Positions 16,719 to 24,501 of a stretch of DNA of 27,325 nucleotides are shown in pieces. Origin of the DNA: Verrucomicrobiota bacterium (GTDB lineage Bacteria; Verrucomicrobiota; Verrucomicrobiia; Verrucomicrobiales; Akkermansiaceae). Below the pieces are notes generated by a model. It did no database searches, was not told where the DNA came from, and saw only the letters and a list, made by a program, of their open reading frames with translations. Where the stretch lies: assembly GCA_008932955.1 (NCBI GenBank), contig WBXE01000006.1, positions 1 through 27,325 of the forward strand. The letters are read 5' to 3'. How positions within the stretch are numbered: position 1 is the first letter of the stretch; each line of letters opens with the position of its first letter. The translations under genes were made by a program, and so were the position numbers.

Positions 16719-18649
16719 CAGCTCCTGCGTCTTGCCTCTGCATCTTGTTCGATCCACTGCCACAAGTCGGCTAGACCACTGCTGACCCGGGCCTTGGCGC
16801 TGGCCAAATCCTCGTCTGGGCTGGCCTTGCCAAACAGATAGTACTTGATTTTTGGCTCGGTGCCCGATGGCCGCACCGCGAAGCTGCGGCCATCGGCCAA
16901 ATCGACAAACAGCATTTTTTCCTTGGGCAGGGGATCGCCCTCCTGATCGAACAGGTCCTGTTTAGCGAAATCGCGCAAGCGCAGCACCGCCGCGCCATCC
17001 ACCACGGTGGGCGGGTGTTGCGCGTAGGAAGTGGCCAGGGCCTGGATTTGGTCGGCGCCATCGGCGCCTTCCATCACCAGCGACTTGCCGGTTTCGAGGT
17101 GGAAGCCATATTGGGTGTAGATTTCATCGATGAGTTGGGGCAGGGACTTGCCGATGGACATGGCATAAGCCGCCACCTCGGCAAACATCAGCGCTGAACC
17201 GTTGGCGTCCTTATCGCGCACGCCATCCGATCCCAGATACCCATAACTCTCTTCCCCGCCAAACACGAAGAACCGTGAGTACTCCAGCCGCAATGCCCGC
17301 GTCGCCTCTTGACTCAGGCCTCGGTAATCGCCTTTCTTGTCCGCCGGAATCGCGTCCTCGTATTTGCGCAACTTGCCGGCAATATACTTGAATCCAGTTA
17401 GAGTGTCCACCAGTCCCACGCCAAAGCCCTCGGCAATGGCCCGCTGCAACTCGGTGGTCACGAACGTCTTCACCAATACCGCGCGGCTGCGGTTGGAATT
17501 CGTTAGCCAACCCAGCTCGAAACACGTCTTGAGCCGATACCATGCCATCAGCGAACCGATCTGATTGCCAGTTAGTAAAATCATCCGGCCCGCTCCATCG
17601 CGGGCCGCCACGCCCATGCGGTCGGCATCCGGATCGGTGCCGATGACAATTTCCGCGCCGCTGGCCTCGGCCAATTCGATAGCCATGCGCAAGGCGGGGG
17701 CGTTTTCCGGGTTGGGCGATTCCACGGTTGGGAAGCGCCCGTCCAGCTCGTCCTGGGCGGCCACCGTGGTCACCTCGAAGCCAAATTCGCGCAACATCGG
17801 CACGATGATGTGGCCGCCGGTGCCATGGAGATTGGTATAGACGATGCGGGCGCGCACTTCACCTAACAATGATGGCCGCAGCAGCAGGGTCTTGAGCAAT
17901 GCCACGTAGGCTGTATCCATCTCCTTGCCTAACAGCGTGACGGAGCCCCGTTGAGCTTCTGGCAGTGGCTCATAACTCTCGCTAGTCAGCGCGTTGACCT
18001 CCGCAATGATCATCGCAGCGTGCGGCTCGACGATTTGCGCGCCGTCGTCAAAATACGCCTTGAAGCCGTTGTCGTGCGGTGGATTGTGGCTGGCTGTTAT
18101 GACGGCCCCGGCGTCCGCCCGCATTTCGCGCAAGGCGAAGGAAAGTTGCGGGGTCGAGCGCGGGCCGTCGAATAGATAGGCGTCGCAGCCCAGTTCGGCA
18201 CAGGTGTTGGCGCAGAATTCGGCGAACTCACGCGAGAAATGCCGCGTGTCGTGCGCAAACACCAGGCGCGGCTTGCGAGTGCCGCCGACGTGCCGTTTGG
18301 CGTAGGCGATCAAGCCACGCACCGCGCGGCTGACGTTGAAATAGTTCATCGTAGCGGTGCCCACGCAGGGCCACTCGGGCCGGTCGTTGGGGCCGCCGGC
18401 ACCCTGTTCGGCGGCAGTGACTTTCCGGCCGATGGTGCGGCCGCGCAAGCCGCCGGTGCCGAACTCCAGGGTTTTGAAAAACCGGTCGTTGAGTTCGTCC
18501 CAAGCGCCGCTGGTGGCCAGTTGCTCGATCGCGCGGGCGGTGATCGGATGGGTGGAGCCGGCCAACAGCGCCTCCAGATTGACTTTAGCCACCGGCAGAA
18601 GACGGCCGGCGGATTGGGCGGATGCGAGCAGGTCAGCAAGGTGGCTCAT
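16718..18649 (-). CDS. Phosphohexomutase (phosphoglucomutase/phosphomannomutase family)
   Basis: The enzyme interconverts hexose 1- and 6-phosphates. TASHNPPHDNG carries the phosphorylated Ser187, GTDPDADRMG the Mg ligands Asp339, 341 and 343, GGEESYG (464-470) the sugar-binding loop, and RPSGTEPK (593-600) the phosphate site. At 643 residues it is longer than the usual 450-580; residues 1-60 and an insertion around 75-95 (TAAEQGAGGPNDRPEW) account for part of this, typical of the PgcA-like long clade. The substrate cannot be decided from motifs. ATG 18649 was chosen; ATG 18682 and ATG 18661 are also in frame. It is followed immediately by mutY with a TGATG overlap. Confidence 0.92.
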   Translation of the reverse strand: MSHLADLLASAQSAGRLLPVAKVNLEALLAGSTHPITARAIEQLATSGAWDELNDRFFKTLEFGTGGLRGRTIGRKVTAAEQGAGGPNDRPEWPCVGTATMNYFNVSRAVRGLIAYAKRHVGGTRKPRLVFAHDTRHFSREFAEFCANTCAELGCDAYLFDGPRSTPQLSFALREMRADAGAVITASHNPPHDNGFKAYFDDGAQIVEPHAAMIIAEVNALTSESYEPLPEAQRGSVTLLGKEMDTAYVALLKTLLLRPSLLGEVRARIVYTNLHGTGGHIIVPMLREFGFEVTTVAAQDELDGRFPTVESPNPENAPALRMAIELAEASGAEIVIGTDPDADRMGVAARDGAGRMILLTGNQIGSLMAWYRLKTCFELGWLTNSNRSRAVLVKTFVTTELQRAIAEGFGVGLVDTLTGFKYIAGKLRKYEDAIPADKKGDYRGLSQEATRALRLEYSRFFVFGGEESYGYLGSDGVRDKDANGSALMFAEVAAYAMSIGKSLPQLIDEIYTQYGFHLETGKSLVMEGADGADQIQALATSYAQHPPTVVDGAAVLRLRDFAKQDLFDQEGDPLPKEKMLFVDLADGRSFAVRPSGTEPKIKYYLFGKASPDEDLASAKARVSSGLADLWQWIEQDAEARRRS

Positions 18650-18757
18650 AGCGGCCAGCATCCTAGCCGGTTTTCCAGTCATGGCAATCCTGCGTCACAA
18701 AAAAGTGCCATTGCGGGGGGGGCTTGCGCTGTCGTGGCAGCACGAGTAACTAGGGAG

Positions 18758-18857
18758 CGACGACCTTACTGTCGTCGAGCGGAAGGCACGGCCATGAACC
18801 AAGCCTTCCGCACTCATTCATGGGCAGCGCTGCGGCAACCACCACAAAATGTGGTGG
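18758..18857. repeat. REP-like hairpin cluster between xerD and the hexomutase gene
   Basis: Three perfect inverted repeats lie within 100 bp: CGACGAC/GTCGTCG (18758-18777, six-base loop), GGAAGGC/GCCTTCC (18781-18809, 15-base loop) and CCACCACA/TGTGGTGG (18839-18857, three-base loop). The whole xerD-to-hexomutase gap is about 238 bp and has no gene. The last stem, 31 bp after the xerD stop, could end or protect the xerD transcript. Confidence 0.75.
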
Positions 18858-18887
18858 CTCCTCACAAACAACAAGCCGGTCCCGCCA

Positions 18888-19772
18888 CTAAGCGCGCGGA
18901 TGGAATTGGCGGTGCACCGCCTTAAGCCGCTGGCGGTCTACGTGGGTGTAAATCTGGGTGGTGGAGATGTCGGCATGGCCCAACAATTCCTGGATGACTC
19001 GCAGGTCGGCCCCGCCTTCCAATAGATGAGTGGCGAACGAGTGGCGCAGCAGATGCGGATAGACGTTGTGGGGGATACCGGCCAGTGCGGCGCGGCGTTT
19101 GACAATTTGGCGCACGCGGTCCGGCGACAAGGCACTGCCGCGCACGCTCAGGAAGATATGCGAGGAGCTGCGTTTGGTGACGAGCGTCGGGCGAGCGTTT
19201 TTCAAATAATCCTGGAGCGCCTCGCAGGCCTTGGTGCCAACGCGTACGATGCGCGTTTTATTGCCCTTGCCGGTGACGCGCAGGAAGCCCTCATCGAGGT
19301 CCATCATTTCGAGCCGAGCCTGGCATAGCTCTGACAAGCGCAGGCCGGAGGCATAGAACACTTCCAGGATAGCCAGGTCGCGACTGTCCAGAGGTTGTGC
19401 CGGGTCGATGGATTCCAACAACGTGGTTATTTCTGTGGCGTGCAGGGTTTGTGGCAAGGTCTGATCTGGGCGCGGCGCTAGCAGCGGTTCCGCCGGATCC
19501 ATTTCCAAATACCCCTGCGCCACCAGCCAGCGAAAAAATACCTTCATATGCACGGTGGTGATGCGCAACGAGGCCGCGTTGAGCCCGTCACGCTTGCGCA
19601 TACTCAAGAATCCCGCCAGTTCGTCTGTCCCCATGTCACGCAGTTCGCCGCTTTGCCGGCGCAGCCAGCCAGCCAGTGCGTCGAGCGTCTGGCGCACCGA
19701 TAGCTGATAGGCATCGGACAGCCCGCGCTCGGTGGCCAAGAATCGGATAAAGGCATCGCTGGCGGCTTCCAT
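18888..19772 (-). CDS. xerD: Tyrosine recombinase, XerD type
   Basis: Xer recombinases resolve chromosome dimers at dif with FtsK. The N-terminal SAM-like core-binding domain spans about 1-95; the catalytic domain has Arg145 (ASGLRLSEL), Lys172 (GKGNKTR), His240 and Arg243 (HLLRHSFATHLL), His266 (LGHADIST) and the nucleophile Tyr275 (QIYTHV). Each is four less than in E. coli XerD as I recall it, and the length of 294 is normal. XerC versus XerD is not certain; the LRVIQELLGHADISTTQIYTHV tail is typical of XerD. ATG 19772 gives the expected N-terminus; GTG 19793 is also in frame. It is housekeeping in type, with no adjacent integron or phage genes. Confidence 0.92.
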   Translation of the reverse strand: MEAASDAFIRFLATERGLSDAYQLSVRQTLDALAGWLRRQSGELRDMGTDELAGFLSMRKRDGLNAASLRITTVHMKVFFRWLVAQGYLEMDPAEPLLAPRPDQTLPQTLHATEITTLLESIDPAQPLDSRDLAILEVFYASGLRLSELCQARLEMMDLDEGFLRVTGKGNKTRIVRVGTKACEALQDYLKNARPTLVTKRSSSHIFLSVRGSALSPDRVRQIVKRRAALAGIPHNVYPHLLRHSFATHLLEGGADLRVIQELLGHADISTTQIYTHVDRQRLKAVHRQFHPRA

Positions 19773-19888
19773 GGGTCGCGGGCGAGCTTGCACCGGATGG
19801 CTGGGTGCGGCAATGGAAACTTGTTCGCTAGCGACGCAGGCCTGGTCGGAAACACCGGCCAGGTGGCCGGTCTGTCAACGCCAGAGGT

Positions 19889-20302
19889 TCAGGCTAGGCG
19901 CGCCACCGTGCGGGACGCATCAGCTGCCACGCTGAAATGTAGCCAAACGGCATCCGGCGGCAGCAATTCAGGAAATTTGTCGGCCCACTCGACGATGACC
20001 AGGCCGCCGGCTTCGAGGTATTCGTCCCAGCCCAAGGCCAGCACATCGGCGGCACTTTCCAGTCGATAGAAATCGAAGTGGAACACATCCAGACGTCCAC
20101 CACGGTATTCATGCACGAGGGAAAACGTTGGGCTGGTGACATCGAGTTGGCAGCCCAAGGCGGCCACCATGCCCTTGGTCCAATGGGTTTTGCCGGCTCC
20201 TAGATCGCCGACGAGGGCGACGACCGAGTTGGCATGGACGCCCCCTGCGGCGGCGTGCCCGAGGTCTGTCATTGCGGCGACGGATGTAGCGCGTCCTTGC
20301 AT
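19889..20302 (-). CDS. tsaE: tRNA t6A biosynthesis ATPase TsaE
   Basis: TsaE is the ATPase that cycles the TsaD-TsaB complex making t6A37 on ANN-decoding tRNAs. The Walker A loop GDLGAGKT lies at 32-39, followed by VTSPTFSLVHEY, HFDFYRL (75-81), and EWADK (105-109), all family hallmarks. At 137 residues it is slightly short of the usual 150. ATG 20302 was chosen; an upstream in-frame ATG at 20344 would add MSRRGAAIRLWTTG, which does not look like family sequence. It lies 54 bp after the SprT-like gene and about 116 bp before xerD. tsaD and tsaB are not in the window. Confidence 0.93.
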   Translation of the reverse strand: MQGRATSVAAMTDLGHAAAGGVHANSVVALVGDLGAGKTHWTKGMVAALGCQLDVTSPTFSLVHEYRGGRLDVFHFDFYRLESAADVLALGWDEYLEAGGLVIVEWADKFPELLPPDAVWLHFSVAADASRTVARLA

Positions 20303-20356
20303 GCCCGTTGTCCAAAGCCTAATTGCCGCGCCGCGTCGACTCAAAAAATCCGCCGA

Positions 20357-20944
20357 TCACGGTTTTTGGGCGACTAGGCGGAAGCTGGCATGGTATGCGC
20401 CGTGGTTGAATTTGCGGCAACAGGCGTAACAGGCGACCATCCGGCGGATCGGCTTGACGCGTTGCAAGAGGGTCAAACAATGCGGGCAGACGTAGGTATA
20501 GTTGCGTTTCATCTGGCGGCGCTTGAAGGGCAGTGTGTGATACGCGGACTCCCCTGGGATGCCCAATTCTGCGCAGGCAGCCTGCCATTCCGGGCCATGG
20601 GGCTCGGTGTAACGCCGACCAGCCCGCTCATAGGCAATGAGGTGGGCGAGCTCGTGTTTGAGGGTGCGCCACAGTTCTTCGGCAGCTAGAGGCTTGAGTT
20701 TTGGATTGAGTTCGATGCTGCGGTCCGGCCACCACGCGCGGCCAGCGGTCGTCTGCATCCGGGGGTTCCATGAGACCCGAACTCGACGAGATAATTCATT
20801 TAAATTCAACGATTTGCAAGTCTCGACGCACCAGGATGTCAGCTTGCTATCGGTCTTATCGGCCTTGTCTGGGGATTCCACAGGTGGGGCTGGCGAGGCC
20901 TGCACGCGCAGCCACGAGAGCCATCGGAATTCAAGCTGTGACAT
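20357..20944 (-). CDS. SprT-like zinc metalloprotein
   Basis: The SprT-like domain has the zinc site HELAH (His107, Glu108, His111) with the third histidine at 126 (EPHGPEW). A C-terminal zinc ribbon follows: Cys163/Cys166 (CPHC) and Cys182/Cys185 (CYAC). The eukaryotic relative Spartan cleaves DNA-protein crosslinks; bacterial SprT proteins are little studied, so a DNA-repair protease role is inference. Residues 18-45 are a Pro/Asp/Lys-rich, probably flexible, segment. ATG 20944 (MSQLEFRWLSW) was chosen over in-frame ATGs at 20956 and 20995. It is the first gene of a minus-strand run with tsaE and xerD, divergent from the small basic protein gene. Confidence 0.9.
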   Translation of the reverse strand: MSQLEFRWLSWLRVQASPAPPVESPDKADKTDSKLTSWCVETCKSLNLNELSRRVRVSWNPRMQTTAGRAWWPDRSIELNPKLKPLAAEELWRTLKHELAHLIAYERAGRRYTEPHGPEWQAACAELGIPGESAYHTLPFKRRQMKRNYTYVCPHCLTLLQRVKPIRRMVACYACCRKFNHGAYHASFRLVAQKP

Positions 20945-20979
20945 CAGGCGACCCATCGGCACGGGTTTAGCCGAAATGC

Positions 20980-21050
20980 CCGCCGCTGGCAACACACACC
21001 GCAGCTTTATCCCAAACTTTTTCCAATTTTGGCATTGCCAGCTGCGGCGG
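20980..21050 (+). promoter_or_regulatory. Possible leader with mutually exclusive hairpins upstream of the small basic protein gene
   Basis: AGCTGCGG at 21040-21047 can pair perfectly with CCGCAGCT at 20999-21006. The overlapping TTGCCAGCTGCGGCGG (21035-21050) can instead pair, with a three-base bulge, with CCGCCGCTGGCAA (20980-20992). The two structures exclude each other. The 151-bp divergent gap must also hold promoters for both flanking genes, and none is obvious. Regulation is speculation. Confidence 0.3.
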
Positions 21051-21095
21051 AGCAGATCAGTCTGCGCGCCCCGTCAACTCATTCCTCCTCCTACC

Positions 21096-21251
21096 ATGTC
21101 CAAGCACAACAGTCTCAAATCCAGTACCACCGTCGGCGGCAAACGCTCCGTCCTCAAACGCTTCGAGCGCGTCAAACTCCTCAAGGAGCGTGGCGAATGG
21201 ACCGCCGGGCGCTCGCCAGTGGGCCTGCCCAAGACCAAACACGAGGCGTAA
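21096..21251 (+). CDS. Small basic protein of the Verrucomicrobia/Chlamydiae family (51 residues)
   Basis: The sequence begins MSKHNSLKSSTTVGGKRSVL, continues KRFERVKLLKERGEWTAGRS, and ends in GLPKTKHEA. It matches, from memory, a short basic family (TIGR04137-like) found in Verrucomicrobia and Chlamydiae, with a conserved RNVLKRFERV core and a GLPKTK end. It is rich in Lys and Arg and has no membrane segment; an RNA- or ribosome-associated role is plausible but unproven. The gene is shorter than many callers report. ATG 21096 is preceded by CCTCCTCCTACC, a pyrimidine tract and not a Shine-Dalgarno. The RluB-like rRNA pseudouridine synthase gene follows 78 bp later on the same strand, which fits a ribosome-related neighbourhood. 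Confidence 0.88.
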   Translation: MSKHNSLKSSTTVGGKRSVLKRFERVKLLKERGEWTAGRSPVGLPKTKHEA

Positions 21252-21329
21252 AGCCCCTGCGGGTTGTCAATGGCTGAGTGCGCGGATCCTGCCAGGTTCC
21301 GCGCCTTTCGCATTCCAAGCCTCCCCCCT

Positions 21330-22433
21330 ATGAACGACGGTACCCGCCTCAATAAATACCTCGCATCTTGTGCCGTCGGTTCGCGCCGCGCCTGTGACGC
21401 CTTGATTCAGTCCGGCCGGGTCGAGGTCAACGGCAGCTCATGCAGCAAGCTGGCTACGCGCATCCAAGCCGGCGATCACGTCAAGGTGGATGGCCGCCGG
21501 GTGGTGCCGCGCGAGGTGACGATTGTGGCGTTTCACAAGCCGCGCGGTTACGTGTGTTCGCGCGAAGACGAACTCGGGAGGGACACCATTTACACGCTGT
21601 TGCCAGGCGCCCTCCACGCCTTGCACCACGTCGGTCGGCTCGACCGGGATTCGGAAGGCTTGCTCATTTTAACCAATGACGGCGACCTCTCGCAACGCCT
21701 GATGCACCCGTCCAAATCGGTGGAAAAAGAGTACCTCGTTACCGCCAATCAGTCCTTTGAAAATGTCCACCTCGACCAATTTCTCGAAGGTGTGTATACC
21801 GAGGGCGGCAAGTTGCGCGCCAAGGCGATCGAACGCCTGTCGGCCCGCCGCATCAAAGTGGTCCTCGACCATGGCGCCAAACGCCAGATCCGTGTGATGT
21901 TCGAGACCATGGGCTACACGGTCAGCAAGTTGCTGCGCGTGCGCATCGGCCAATTGTGGCTCGGCGATCTGGAACCTGGCCACTGGGCCTTGCTCAACGC
22001 AGCGGAAGTCGCCATGCTCTTGGAAGATGCCGCAGCGACCAAGAAGCGCGCCACGCCGCCGCCGCACGCGCCCCGCCGAGGCGACGCGCCCAAGGAACGT
22101 AAGTCTGCCAGCGGGCAGGATAGCCGGGCCACCCGGCAAAGTGATCCGGGCATCTTGCCCGGCTCCCGGAGCAAACGCGGCGCAGCCGTAGTCGCCTCAA
22201 TGCTGCGGAAAAAGGGCGGGCAGCTTAGCCGTGCCACGCGGCAAAGTGAGCCGGGCGTCTCGCCTGGCTCTCGGAGCAAACGCGGCGCAGCAGTGGGCGC
22301 GCCGACCCTGCGGAAAAAGGTCGGCCAGGATGCCCGCGCCACGCGGCAAAGCGGTCCTGGCGTCTTGCCCGGATCCCGGGCCAAGCGCAGCAGCGCAGCG
22401 ACTGCGCCGGCCACCCGGAAAAAGGCCCGCTGA
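21330..22433 (+). CDS. rluB: RsuA/RluB-family pseudouridine synthase with a repeat-derived tail
   Basis: Residues 3-50 form an S4 RNA-binding domain (RLNKYLASCAVGSRRACDALI; GRVEVNG). The catalytic domain has FHKPRGYVCSRED and GRLDRDSEGLLILTNDGDL with catalytic Asp105, then VEKEYLV and KRQIRVMFETMGY. RluB-type enzymes modify 23S rRNA U2605; RluB is the best guess, with RluE, RluF or RsuA possible. The enzyme proper ends near residue 245. Residues 262-366 are three 35-residue repeats rich in Arg, Lys, Ser, Ala, Gly and Pro, e.g. GQDARATRQSGPGVLPGSR. ATG 21330 fits the family start; the 22 in-frame residues upstream do not. The start is preceded by CCTCCCCCC and lacks a Shine-Dalgarno. Confidence 0.92.
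   Translation: MNDGTRLNKYLASCAVGSRRACDALIQSGRVEVNGSSCSKLATRIQAGDHVKVDGRRVVPREVTIVAFHKPRGYVCSREDELGRDTIYTLLPGALHALHHVGRLDRDSEGLLILTNDGDLSQRLMHPSKSVEKEYLVTANQSFENVHLDQFLEGVYTEGGKLRAKAIERLSARRIKVVLDHGAKRQIRVMFETMGYTVSKLLRVRIGQLWLGDLEPGHWALLNAAEVAMLLEDAAATKKRATPPPHAPRRGDAPKERKSASGQDSRATRQSDPGILPGSRSKRGAAVVASMLRKKGGQLSRATRQSEPGVSPGSRSKRGAAVGAPTLRKKVGQDARATRQSGPGVLPGSRAKRSSAATAPATRKKAR
22113..22427 (+). repeat. Three tandem 105-bp coding repeats, REP-like
   Basis: Units at 22113-22217, 22218-22322 and 22323-22427 are each exactly 105 bp, so every copy is read in the same frame as 35 residues. Landmarks GCCACSCGGCAAAG start at 22128, 22233 and 22338. Each copy contains arms like GGGCAGGATRGCC and CGGGCATCTTGCCCGG around CCACGCGGC, resembling the intergenic palindrome at 5329-5367. 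Copies have diverged from each other, mostly at single bases, without indels. Confidence 0.93.
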
Positions 22434-22511
22434 GCACGTTAGGCTGCTTGCGTTGTGGTCCGCATCCATTAGACTCGCGCTTTCCAACCCCAGTCTCTTT
22501 TAGAAACCCCC

Positions 22512-24473
22512 ATGAGCCACTCCCAAACGCCCCAACAAGTTTCCTCCACCGCAGCCACCTCCGTTTACTTGCCGCCAGCTGAGTTTTCCGCCAAGGCACG
22601 CATCCCGTCGCTCGAGGCCTATCGCACGCTCTATGAGCAATCCATCGCCGACCCCGAAGCATTCTGGGCCGCCGAGGCCAAGGAACTCCTCTGGCAAAAA
22701 CCGTGGTCCAAGGTGCTCGATTGGCAAATGCCCTTCGCCAAGTGGTTCGAGGGCGGCAAACTCAATGTCTGCGAAAATTGCGTCGACCGTCACGCCGCCG
22801 GCCCCCGCAAAAATAAGGCCGCCATCATTTGGGAGGGCGAGCCCGGCGACCAACGCGTTATCACCTACGGCCAGCTCTACAGGGACGTCTGCCGCTTCGC
22901 CAACGTGCTCGAGGCCAACGGCATCAAGCCGGGCGAGCGCGTTATCATCTACATGCCAATGGTGCCCGAGGCGGTCGTCGCCATGCTGGCTTGCGCCCGC
23001 ATTGGTGCGGTCCATTCGGTCGTCTTTGGCGGATTTTCCAGTGAGGCTATTTACGACCGCTTGGAAGATTCCGGGGCGGTGGCCGTCCTCACTGCCGATG
23101 GCGGATGGCGTCGCGGCAAGGTCGTCGCTCTCAAGCCCGCGGTCGATGAAGCGGTGGCCAAGTACCGTAAAATCAAGCGGGTCATCGTCTTGCAACGCTG
23201 CGGCAACGAGGTGACGATGAACCCGGAAACCGACGTGTGGTGGCATGAGGAAATTGCCAAGGTTCCCGCGAAGCACACGGCCAAGGCGTTTGATTCCGAG
23301 CACCCGCTCTTCATTCTTTACACCTCCGGCTCGACCGGCAAACCCAAGGGGATCCTCCACACCTCCGGCGGTTACCTCACCGGCACCTACACCACTAGCA
23401 AATATATCTTCGACCTGCGCGAAGAAGATGTCTTCTGGTGCACCGCCGACGTCGGCTGGATCACTGGCCACTCTTATATCGTGTACGGCCCGCTCGCCAA
23501 CGGCGCCACCCAGGTCATGTATGAGGGCGCACCTAACCACCCGGATTTCGGCCGCTTCTGGAAAATGATCCAAGCCTACGGCGTAAGCATCTTCTACACC
23601 GCACCCACCGCCATCCGCGCTTTCATCAAGGCCGGTAATGAATTCCCCGCCGGCCATGACCTGACGTCACTGCGGTTGTTAGGCTCGGTCGGCGAGCCGA
23701 TCAACCCGGAAGCTTGGAACTGGTACCACCAGCACATCGGCGGCGGCAAATGCCCGATCGTTGATACCTGGTGGCAGACGGAAACCGGCGCTATCCTCAT
23801 CTCTCCATTGCCGGGTGCGACTCCCTGCATTCCCGGTACTGCCACCCTGCCATTCTTCGGCATCGACGCCGCCATCCTCGATGACAGCGGCAATGAATGC
23901 GGCCCTAACCAGGACGGCCGCCTCGTCATCCGCAAACCATGGCCCGCGATGACCCGCTCCATCTACAATGACCCGGAGCGTTTTGAAAAAACCTATTGGG
24001 CGGATTTCCCCGGGCTTTACACCACGGGCGACGGTGCCCGGCGTGACGAACACGGGAATTTCTGGATCATCGGCCGGCTCGACGATGTGCTCAATGTGTC
24101 CGGTCACCGTCTCGGCACCGCCGAAATTGAAAGCGCGCTGGTGTCCCACCCGGCCGTCGCGGAAGCCGCCGCGGTCGGCCGTCCCGACGAAATGAAAGGC
24201 CAAGCGCTCGCTGTGTTCGTCACCCTCAAGTCGGATTTTGCAGAATCCGAAGCCCTCCGCCAAGAGTTGCGCAACCACGTCGGCCAGATGATCGGAGCCA
24301 TCGCCAAACCCGATGACATTCATTTCGCCGCCGCTCTGCCCAAGACCCGCTCTGGCAAAATCATGCGCCGCATCCTCAAAGAGCTTGTTTGCACAGGTGA
24401 GGTGACCGGCAACATCACCACTCTGGAAGATTTTTCGGTAGTCGCCAGCCTTCAGCGCAGCATTACCCGCTAG
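22512..24473 (+). CDS. acs: Acetyl-CoA synthetase (AMP-forming)
   Basis: The enzyme activates acetate to acetyl-CoA through acetyl-AMP. Motifs: GGFSSEAI, the P-loop-like YTSGSTGKPKG starting at residue 270, DTWWQTETGAILISPLPG, GRLDDVLNVSGHRLGTAEIE, and PKTRSGKIMRRILKEL near the C-terminus. Lys616 in SGKIMRR is the residue that is acetylated to switch off Acs in other bacteria. The length of 653 matches the family. ATG 22512 is preceded by AGAAACCCCC, without a Shine-Dalgarno. The coiled-coil protein gene begins 28 bp after its stop, so the two may be co-transcribed. No acetyltransferase or deacetylase gene is adjacent. Confidence 0.96.
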   Translation: MSHSQTPQQVSSTAATSVYLPPAEFSAKARIPSLEAYRTLYEQSIADPEAFWAAEAKELLWQKPWSKVLDWQMPFAKWFEGGKLNVCENCVDRHAAGPRKNKAAIIWEGEPGDQRVITYGQLYRDVCRFANVLEANGIKPGERVIIYMPMVPEAVVAMLACARIGAVHSVVFGGFSSEAIYDRLEDSGAVAVLTADGGWRRGKVVALKPAVDEAVAKYRKIKRVIVLQRCGNEVTMNPETDVWWHEEIAKVPAKHTAKAFDSEHPLFILYTSGSTGKPKGILHTSGGYLTGTYTTSKYIFDLREEDVFWCTADVGWITGHSYIVYGPLANGATQVMYEGAPNHPDFGRFWKMIQAYGVSIFYTAPTAIRAFIKAGNEFPAGHDLTSLRLLGSVGEPINPEAWNWYHQHIGGGKCPIVDTWWQTETGAILISPLPGATPCIPGTATLPFFGIDAAILDDSGNECGPNQDGRLVIRKPWPAMTRSIYNDPERFEKTYWADFPGLYTTGDGARRDEHGNFWIIGRLDDVLNVSGHRLGTAEIESALVSHPAVAEAAAVGRPDEMKGQALAVFVTLKSDFAESEALRQELRNHVGQMIGAIAKPDDIHFAAALPKTRSGKIMRRILKELVCTGEVTGNITTLEDFSVVASLQRSITR

Positions 24474-24501
24474 AATTTGCCGCCGACCGGGCCACCTCGC
24501 C

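Noticed and set aside
18888..19772. Integrase of a mobile element or integron
   Set aside because: Length and residue spacing match housekeeping XerD, neighbours are housekeeping genes, and no attachment repeats, cassette array or phage genes are present.
21264..21329. N-terminal extension of the RluB-like protein
   Set aside because: MSMAECADPARFRAFRIPSL and the following PP do not resemble the S4 family start, which begins naturally at ATG 21330.
22500..23657. Long antisense open frame of 385 codons opposite acs
   Set aside because: It mirrors the codon structure of the highly conserved acs gene in GC-rich DNA and has no recognisable motif.
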